A DNA stretch of 9,939 nucleotides from NCBI RefSeq assembly GCF_035306705.1, contig NZ_DATGNO010000010.1, positions 1-9,939 on the forward strand. Reading direction: 5' to 3'. Below the pieces are notes generated by a model, which saw nothing but the letters and a program-made list of their open reading frames with translations, made no database searches and was not told the origin of the DNA. Both the position numbers and the translations under genes were made by a program. Shown here in pieces: positions 5,966-9,939 of this stretch. Position 1 is the stretch's first letter; each line of letters starts with the position of its first letter. Source of the DNA: Xanthomarina sp035306705. GTDB taxonomy: Bacteria > Bacteroidota > Bacteroidia > Flavobacteriales > Flavobacteriaceae.

Positions 5966-7390
5966 ATGGAATGTATCTCGGTTTTCGATATGCTTAAAAT
6001 AGGAGTTGGTCCTTCTAGTTCTCACACTTTAGGCCCTTGGCGTGCTGCCGAGCGATGGATAGAAGAACTTAAAGCTGCAAATAAATTCGACCAAGTCGAA
6101 CAGATAACCGTCGATTTATATGGATCCTTATCTCTAACAGGAAAAGGACATGCTACGGATTACGCGGTAATGTTGGGCTTGAGTGGTGGCGACCCTGAAA
6201 TGATTCCTATAGATTCCATAGAAAGTATTATAAACACTATTAAGAAGGACAAAATTCTTCATTTTAATAATGAAAAATTTGTGCCTTTCCATCCGGAAAC
6301 AGATATTATCTTTAATCGCGAATTTCTTCCCTTTCATGCCAATGGGATGATATTTACAGCCACTATCGACGGTAAAAAATCCAAATCGACGTTTTATTCT
6401 ATTGGTGGTGGATTTGTGGTGAAGGAAGAACGAAAAAATTCGAAAAAGAACAAAGAGATTTTTCTAAATACCTTTCCGTATCCTATTGTAAAAGGGACGG
6501 AGCTTTTAGCCTATTGTACCCAATTAAATTTACCGATCTCTGGTGTGGTCCTTGAAAACGAGAGATCGTTGAGAGATGATGAAGCCATCGATTTTGAATT
6601 ACAACGTATTTGGACGACCATGTTAGAGTGCATGTATATTGGCTGTCATACGGAAGGAAGTCTTCCAGGAGGTTTAAATGTAAGACGTCGTGCTTACGAC
6701 ATGCATGAAACCTTAAAAGGAAGTTTGCCTTATTCAAATCCTGAAGAATGGATGGAAACCATAAGACAAACGGAAGTAAAATTTAGACAAATTCTTAAAT
6801 GGGTGAGCTGTTTTGCCCTAAGTGTTAACGAAGTAAACGCGTCTTTAGGTCGTGTGGTTACGGCACCAACAAATGGTAGTGCTGGAGTAATTCCTGCGGT
6901 GCTTATGTACTATATGGTAATAGAAAACCATGAGGCCAATTTCGATCATATCAAACGGTTTTTATTGGTAGCTGGAGAAATTGGAAGCATGTTCAAAAAA
7001 AGTGCTACAATTTCGGCAGCTATGGGAGGCTGTCAGGCTGAAATTGGTGTTTCGTCTGCCATGGCAGCAGGAGCGCTATGCGAATTAATGGGCGGTTCTA
7101 CAGATCAAGTATTAATTGCTGCCGAAATTGCTATGGAACATCACCTAGGCCTAACCTGCGATCCAATTGGTGGTTTGGTACAAATACCTTGTATTGAGCG
7201 CAATTCCATGGGAGCCATAAAAGCCATCCACGCAGCAGAATTAGCCTTGGATACAGATCCCGCACACGTAAAAGTGCCATTTGACAAGGTGGTTTCTACC
7301 ATGTGGGAAACCGCTAAGGACATGAGCTCCAAATACAAAGAAACAAGTGAAGGCGGATTGGCCGTTGCAGTAAACATTCCTGATTGTTAG
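5966..7390 (+). CDS. sdaA: L-serine ammonia-lyase (L-serine dehydratase), iron-sulfur type
   Basis: Converts L-serine to pyruvate and ammonia in the cytoplasm using a [4Fe-4S] cluster. It is a single-chain enzyme with an N-terminal beta domain (GVGPSSSHT near residue 15, GSLSLTGKGHATD near 53) and a C-terminal alpha domain (TAPTNGSAGVIPA near 299). The cluster cysteines are visible in GGCQAEIG, LTCDPIGG and IPCIERN (Cys356, 398, 409), spaced 42 and 11 residues apart as in the Legionella enzyme. The chain ends in Cys474, matching the type 2 form in which the C-terminal Cys enters the active site. I chose ATG 5966 (474 residues), with 5963 equally possible. The frame is open back to an ATG at 5918, but that ATG lies upstream of the predicted transcript start and its extra residues are not family-like. 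Divergent from dnaK. Confidence 0.95.
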   Translation: MECISVFDMLKIGVGPSSSHTLGPWRAAERWIEELKAANKFDQVEQITVDLYGSLSLTGKGHATDYAVMLGLSGGDPEMIPIDSIESIINTIKKDKILHFNNEKFVPFHPETDIIFNREFLPFHANGMIFTATIDGKKSKSTFYSIGGGFVVKEERKNSKKNKEIFLNTFPYPIVKGTELLAYCTQLNLPISGVVLENERSLRDDEAIDFELQRIWTTMLECMYIGCHTEGSLPGGLNVRRRAYDMHETLKGSLPYSNPEEWMETIRQTEVKFRQILKWVSCFALSVNEVNASLGRVVTAPTNGSAGVIPAVLMYYMVIENHEANFDHIKRFLLVAGEIGSMFKKSATISAAMGGCQAEIGVSSAMAAGALCELMGGSTDQVLIAAEIAMEHHLGLTCDPIGGLVQIPCIERNSMGAIKAIHAAELALDTDPAHVKVPFDKVVSTMWETAKDMSSKYKETSEGGLAVAVNIPDC

Positions 7391-7435
7391 AAAGACCTAT
7401 CATTAAGTATATTAATTCTAATTATCAACTAATTT

Positions 7436-7443
7436 TAGCTTTG
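7436..7443 (+). promoter_or_regulatory. Candidate -7 promoter box of panB
   Basis: TAGCTTTG is an exact TAnnTTTG match in the 116-bp sdaA-panB spacer, 63 bp before the panB ATG. No convincing -33 element accompanies it. A second, imperfect box, TATTTTTA (7471-7478), lies nearer the ATG. Either implies that panB has its own promoter and need not depend on read-through from sdaA. Confidence 0.4.
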
Positions 7444-7506
7444 TGCTTTACTAAACAATCTTTTATTTAGTATTTTTACATCCATTAAAAAAAACAAACC
7501 ACATAT

Positions 7507-8325
7507 ATGTCTGTAGCAAAAAAAGAATACAAAAGAATTACCGTAAAAACCTTAGTGGACATGAAAGCTAACGGTGAAAAAATTTCCATGCTTACAGCAT
7601 ATGATTTTACCATGGCCAAAATTGTAGATGGTTCTGGTGTAGACGTTATTTTAGTTGGCGATTCTGCAAGTAATGTGATGGCTGGTCATGAAACCACCTT
7701 ACCTATTACTTTAGATCAAATGATTTATCATGCATCGTCGGTGGTAAGGGCTGTTGAGCGTGCTTTAGTAGTTGTGGATTTACCTTTTGGAAGTTACCAA
7801 AGTGACCCAAAGGAAGCGTTGCGTTCTGCTATCAGAATTATGAAAGAATCTGGTGGACATGCTGTAAAATTAGAAGGTGGAAAAGAAGTAAAAGAATCCA
7901 TTAAACGCATTCTAAATGCCGGAATTCCTGTGATGGGACATTTGGGTTTAACGCCTCAATCTATTTATAAATTTGGAACTTATACAGTAAGAGCCAAAGA
8001 AGAGGAAGAAGCGGAACAATTAAAACAAGATGCGCTCATGCTTGAAAAAGCTGGATGTTTCGCTATTGTTTTAGAAAAAATTCCTGCAGCCTTGGCAAAA
8101 GAAGTTGCAGAAAGTGTTTCTATTCCTGTTATAGGAATTGGAGCTGGTGATGGGGTTGATGGACAAGTATTGGTGCTTCATGACATGATTGGAATGACGC
8201 ACGAGTTTAACCCGCGCTTTTTAAGAAGGTATATGAACTTATATGAAGATATGACTTCGGCCATCTCTCAATATGTAGCTGATGTAAAGTCTAAGGATTT
8301 CCCGAATGACGAAGAGCAGTATTAA
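7507..8325 (+). CDS. panB: 3-methyl-2-oxobutanoate hydroxymethyltransferase
   Basis: Catalyses the first committed step of pantothenate and CoA synthesis: 3-methyl-2-oxobutanoate plus 5,10-methylene-tetrahydrofolate gives ketopantoate, in the cytoplasm. The 272-residue length is normal for this (beta/alpha)8 Mg-dependent enzyme. Visible motifs are LTAYD (29-33), VGDS with metal ligand Asp52, DLPFGSY with Asp91, KLEGG with Glu123, MGHLGLTP (143-150), VLEKIP with the catalytic-type Glu190, and GIGAG (210-214) followed by DGQVLV. The usual CDGQ is VDGQ here, a mild change outside the catalytic set. The ATG at 7507 follows an A-rich leader without a Shine-Dalgarno, and MSVAKKEYKRITVKTL is a usual beginning. 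No other pan genes are adjacent. Confidence 0.96.
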   Translation: MSVAKKEYKRITVKTLVDMKANGEKISMLTAYDFTMAKIVDGSGVDVILVGDSASNVMAGHETTLPITLDQMIYHASSVVRAVERALVVVDLPFGSYQSDPKEALRSAIRIMKESGGHAVKLEGGKEVKESIKRILNAGIPVMGHLGLTPQSIYKFGTYTVRAKEEEEAEQLKQDALMLEKAGCFAIVLEKIPAALAKEVAESVSIPVIGIGAGDGVDGQVLVLHDMIGMTHEFNPRFLRRYMNLYEDMTSAISQYVADVKSKDFPNDEEQY

Positions 8326-8330
8326 TTTAG

Positions 8331-8344
8331 TGGTCAGTGATCAG
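8331..8344. repeat. Heptamer tandem repeat after panB
   Basis: TGGTCAG followed directly by TGATCAG, then TTAT, starts 5 bp after the panB stop. From memory, GGTCAGTGATCAGT-type strings recur between genes in Bacteroidota and other phyla, so this is probably a remnant of a dispersed repeat. It has no terminator shape. Confidence 0.35.
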
Positions 8345-8401
8345 TTATAAAAACCTGTTTTCTAATTAAAATAACACTTCTTTCTCAGTAAATCTCTATA
8401 A

Positions 8402-8467
8402 AAACTCTGCGATACGCTGTGTAATAATAAAAGTCCATCTTTTGAAAATTCGTGAAATCCGTGTCTA
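8402..8467. repeat. Imperfect G/T repeat remnants overlapping the rluA-type start
   Basis: Two imperfect short tandem pairs are visible: CTCTGCGATA then CGCTGTGTAA (about 8405-8424), and ATTCGTGAA then ATCCGTGTC (about 8448-8465). They read like the CTCTGCGTAACTCTGTG and TTCGTGAAATCCGTG strings I recall as scattered between genes in Bacteroidota. The second pair contains both candidate GTG start codons of the following gene. Confidence 0.4.
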
Positions 8468-9156
8468 AAATACTTTCAAACAAAGAAAACCTTCAAGTTT
8501 TATACGAAGACAATCACATCATCATAATCAATAAACGGCCTGGAGATATTGTTCAAGGCGACAAAACAGGCGACAAACCTTTAAGTGAAGTTGTTAAGGA
8601 GTATATTAAGGACAAATACAACAAACCTGGAAACGTTTATCTGGGTGTCGTGCATAGATTAGACAGACCCACTTCTGGAGTGGTAATGTTTGCTAAAACC
8701 AGTAAGGCCTTGCCTAGACTCAATAAAATGTTCGTCAATAAAGAAACCCAAAAAACGTATTGGGCTTTAGTAAAACAGGAGCCACCAAAAAACCAAGACA
8801 CCTTGATTCATTGGTTGAGAAAGAATCCAAAAAACAATAAGTCGACTGCTTATATAAAGGAAGTCCCTGATGGTAAAAAAGCAATTCTTCATTATCAGTT
8901 GCTCAAAAAATTAGATAATTATTTTCTTTTGGAAGTGGCCTTGGAAACTGGCAGACATCATCAAATACGCGTACAATTATCAAGTATTGGCTGTTCTATT
9001 AAAGGGGATTTAAAATACGGATTTGATAGAAGCAATAAAGATGCGAGTATTAGTTTACACGCCAGAAATTTAAAATTCACACATCCGGTTTCAAACGAAA
9101 CTATTGATGTAACAGCTCCCCTACCTCAAGATCCTATTTGGGATGCTTGTGTTTAG
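8461..9156 (+). CDS. RluA family RNA pseudouridine synthase
   Basis: Isomerises selected uridines of rRNA or tRNA to pseudouridine. It has the catalytic HRLDRPTSG motif (residues 65-73, Asp68), TGRHHQIRVQLSSIG (163-177), GDLKYG (182-187) and LHAR (199-202). At 231 residues it is the short form without an S4 RNA-binding domain. The target position cannot be told from sequence, so no gene symbol is given. An in-frame TGA at 8443-8445 closes the frame upstream and no ATG occurs before the catalytic core, so the start must be a non-ATG codon. GTG 8461 (giving MSKILSNKENLQVL) fits relatives best; GTG 8452 would add three residues. The start lies inside repeat-like DNA. No clear terminator was seen after the stop. 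Confidence 0.92.
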   Translation: MSKILSNKENLQVLYEDNHIIIINKRPGDIVQGDKTGDKPLSEVVKEYIKDKYNKPGNVYLGVVHRLDRPTSGVVMFAKTSKALPRLNKMFVNKETQKTYWALVKQEPPKNQDTLIHWLRKNPKNNKSTAYIKEVPDGKKAILHYQLLKKLDNYFLLEVALETGRHHQIRVQLSSIGCSIKGDLKYGFDRSNKDASISLHARNLKFTHPVSNETIDVTAPLPQDPIWDACV

Positions 9157-9227
9157 AATAAAATTTCTAGTAAACCATTTCAAATAATCGTAAACAAAAA
9201 AGTGGGCTGCGTAGAATTCAAAATATA

Positions 9228-9380
9228 TTAAACCTCTTCCTCTTCGGTGTCTTCTTCTTTCTTTCCACTCATCATAAAGTTGATAAGAATTGCAACTAAT
9301 GCAATACACACTAAAGCGAAAATAGCAATCATTATAACGCCATTATTCCAATTGTATAAGGCTAGGTTTTGAGAAATCAT
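9228..9380 (-). CDS. Small single-pass membrane protein, 50 residues
   Basis: An intact short frame from ATG 9380 to TAA at 9230-9228. The polar start (MISQNLALYNWNNG) leads into one strongly hydrophobic segment at about residues 15-36, then Ser-Gly-Lys-Lys and an acidic tail, KEEDTEEEEV. The two lysines after the membrane segment put the C-terminus in the cytoplasm by the positive-inside rule. This regular layout (polar start, one full-length helix, basic stop-transfer, charged tail) is much more protein-like than the longer overlapping minus-strand frame at 9121-9309, and argues for a real gene. I do not recognise a named family. It is separated from trxA upstream by two terminator-like hairpins, so it needs its own promoter; a TATTTTTACA string (9420-9411) lies 30 bp before the ATG. 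Confidence 0.7.
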   Translation of the reverse strand: MISQNLALYNWNNGVIMIAIFALVCIALVAILINFMMSGKKEEDTEEEEV

Positions 9381-9486
9381 AATCGAGGAGTTTAGTTGTT
9401 TATAATTCTTTGTAAAAATATGTGATATAAGTACTACTTAAAATGACTTTAATCAGTAAATATAACATACTTTTTAAATTTTCAAC

Positions 9487-9519
9487 AAAAAGGCACTTTT
9501 ATTTCTAAAAGTGCCTTTT
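9487..9519 (-). terminator. Strong hairpin downstream of trxA (distal)
   Basis: A perfect 13-bp inverted repeat, AAAAGGCACTTTT (9488-9500) with AAAAGTGCCTTTT (9507-9519), has a 6-base loop. Read on the minus strand, the second arm runs into TTTTTG, a terminator tail for transcripts coming from trxA. On the plus strand the tail is only TTTTC. Confidence 0.8.
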
Positions 9520-9529
9520 CAAACCAACC

Positions 9530-9557
9530 AAAAATCACTGACAAAAAGTTTGTCAGT
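9530..9557 (-). terminator. Hairpin downstream of trxA (proximal)
   Basis: ACTGACAAA (9537-9545) and TTTGTCAGT (9549-9557) form a perfect 9-bp inverted repeat around AAG. On the minus strand it is followed by GATTTTT. It lies 40 bp after the trxA stop and before the stronger 9487-9519 hairpin, making a tandem terminator pair. Confidence 0.6.
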
Positions 9558-9596
9558 TTACTATAAGAATTAAACGATTAATTCGTTCGTCTAACG

Positions 9597-9893
9597 TTAA
9601 TTATTACTCTTAATTATCTGTATTAAATCTTCTTTTTGTACCACCCCCGATTGTCTCCAAAGCTGTTTTCCTTGCTTAAACAACAATAAGGTTGGCACAC
9701 CTCTAACTTGATATTTTGCGGCCAAAGCCTGATTTTTATCCACATCAATTTTTAAAATGGTAACTGCTTCGCCCAAGCTGTCTTTTACTTCTTTTAAAAT
9801 GGGTGACATCATTTTACAAGGCCCACACCATTCTGCATGAAAATCTACAAGAACAGGTTTATCTTGATTAATTATTTCTGAAAACTGACTCAT
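9597..9893 (-). CDS. trxA: Thioredoxin
   Basis: A 98-residue cytoplasmic thioredoxin without a signal peptide. The redox motif WCGPC is at residues 22-26 (Cys23, Cys26), with the buried Asp17 in LVDFHAEW and the cis-Pro loop GVPT (Pro67), so the full active set is present. It reduces protein disulfides using electrons from thioredoxin reductase, which is not in this window. It is slightly shorter than the usual 105-110 residues because the N-terminal beta strand region is trimmed. The frame is intact and DKPVLVDF follows soon after the start. The ATG at 9893 comes one base after the stop of an upstream frame, so it is probably the last gene of an operon and may be translated by coupling. Two tandem hairpins follow. 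A paralogue elsewhere in the genome may be the main thioredoxin, so the symbol is tentative. Confidence 0.93.
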   Translation of the reverse strand: MSQFSEIINQDKPVLVDFHAEWCGPCKMMSPILKEVKDSLGEAVTILKIDVDKNQALAAKYQVRGVPTLLLFKQGKQLWRQSGVVQKEDLIQIIKSNN

Positions 9894-9894
9894 C

Positions 9895-9939
9895 TTATTC
9901 TTTATTAAAATTTACGCGCCAAATACCTCTCACTTCATT
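9895..9939 (-). CDS. 3' end of a gene upstream of trxA (partial)
   Basis: The last 46 bases of the window, read on the minus strand, stay open in one frame only. That frame encodes NEVRGIWRVNFNKE and ends in TAA at 9897-9895, one base before the trxA ATG. The other two frames stop at once. The mixed composition looks protein-like, and the spacing is typical of an operon. The product cannot be recognised from 14 residues. Confidence 0.5.
   Translation of the reverse strand, partial: NEVRGIWRVNFNKE

Noticed and set aside
9121..9309. 62-residue minus-strand frame
   Set aside because: It overlaps both the pseudouridine synthase end and the small membrane protein in another frame. Its composition is Arg/Tyr-rich without domain-like pattern, so the 50-residue frame is preferred.
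1..9939. CRISPR array, tRNA or rRNA gene, insertion sequence, prophage or defence island
   Set aside because: No regularly spaced repeats, tRNA-like folds, transposase or phage-like frames were found. All long frames are explained by housekeeping genes.

Overview
The window looks like chromosomal DNA of a member of the Flavobacteriaceae (Bacteroidota). The evidence is AT-rich DNA with long A/T intergenic tracts, promoter boxes of the Bacteroidota type (TAnnTTTG), little Shine-Dalgarno signal before the genes, signal peptides ending in S-Q, and flavobacterial-type DnaK, SdaA and PanB sequences. I cannot name the genus.

Layout, left to right. (1) 1-1062: a promoter pointing out of the left edge, then a minus-strand flavin oxidoreductase of the nitronate monooxygenase family. 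(2) 1063-1408: a non-coding, repeat-containing leader before a small exported PepSY-like protein on the plus strand (1409-1945). (3) 2021-3838: a secreted M28 zinc peptidase gene on the minus strand. It lies between two related copies of a structured terminator element, and the right copy abuts a second palindrome at the 3' end of dnaK. (4) 3842-7390: dnaK (minus) and L-serine ammonia-lyase (plus), divergent across about 215 bp that hold both promoters. (5) 7507-9156: panB and an RluA-type pseudouridine synthase on the plus strand, separated by what look like dispersed-repeat remnants that seem to supply the GTG start of the synthase. (6) 9228-9380: a 50-residue single-pass membrane protein gene on the minus strand, easily missed by gene callers. 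(7) 9487-9939: a minus-strand thioredoxin with two tandem hairpins after it, and the last 14 codons of a gene just upstream that ends one base before the thioredoxin start.

The genes are mostly housekeeping: protein folding (DnaK, thioredoxin), serine catabolism, pantothenate/CoA synthesis, RNA modification and extracellular peptide hydrolysis. Apart from trxA and its upstream partner, each gene appears to be its own transcription unit. I found no mobile element, CRISPR array, tRNA, rRNA, phage or defence genes, and no clear sign of an unknown multi-gene system. The points most worth a second look are non-coding: the paired terminator elements with a compensatory base-pair change, the sigma-54-like dnaK promoter with a TGACA/TGTCA inverted repeat, and the small membrane protein.
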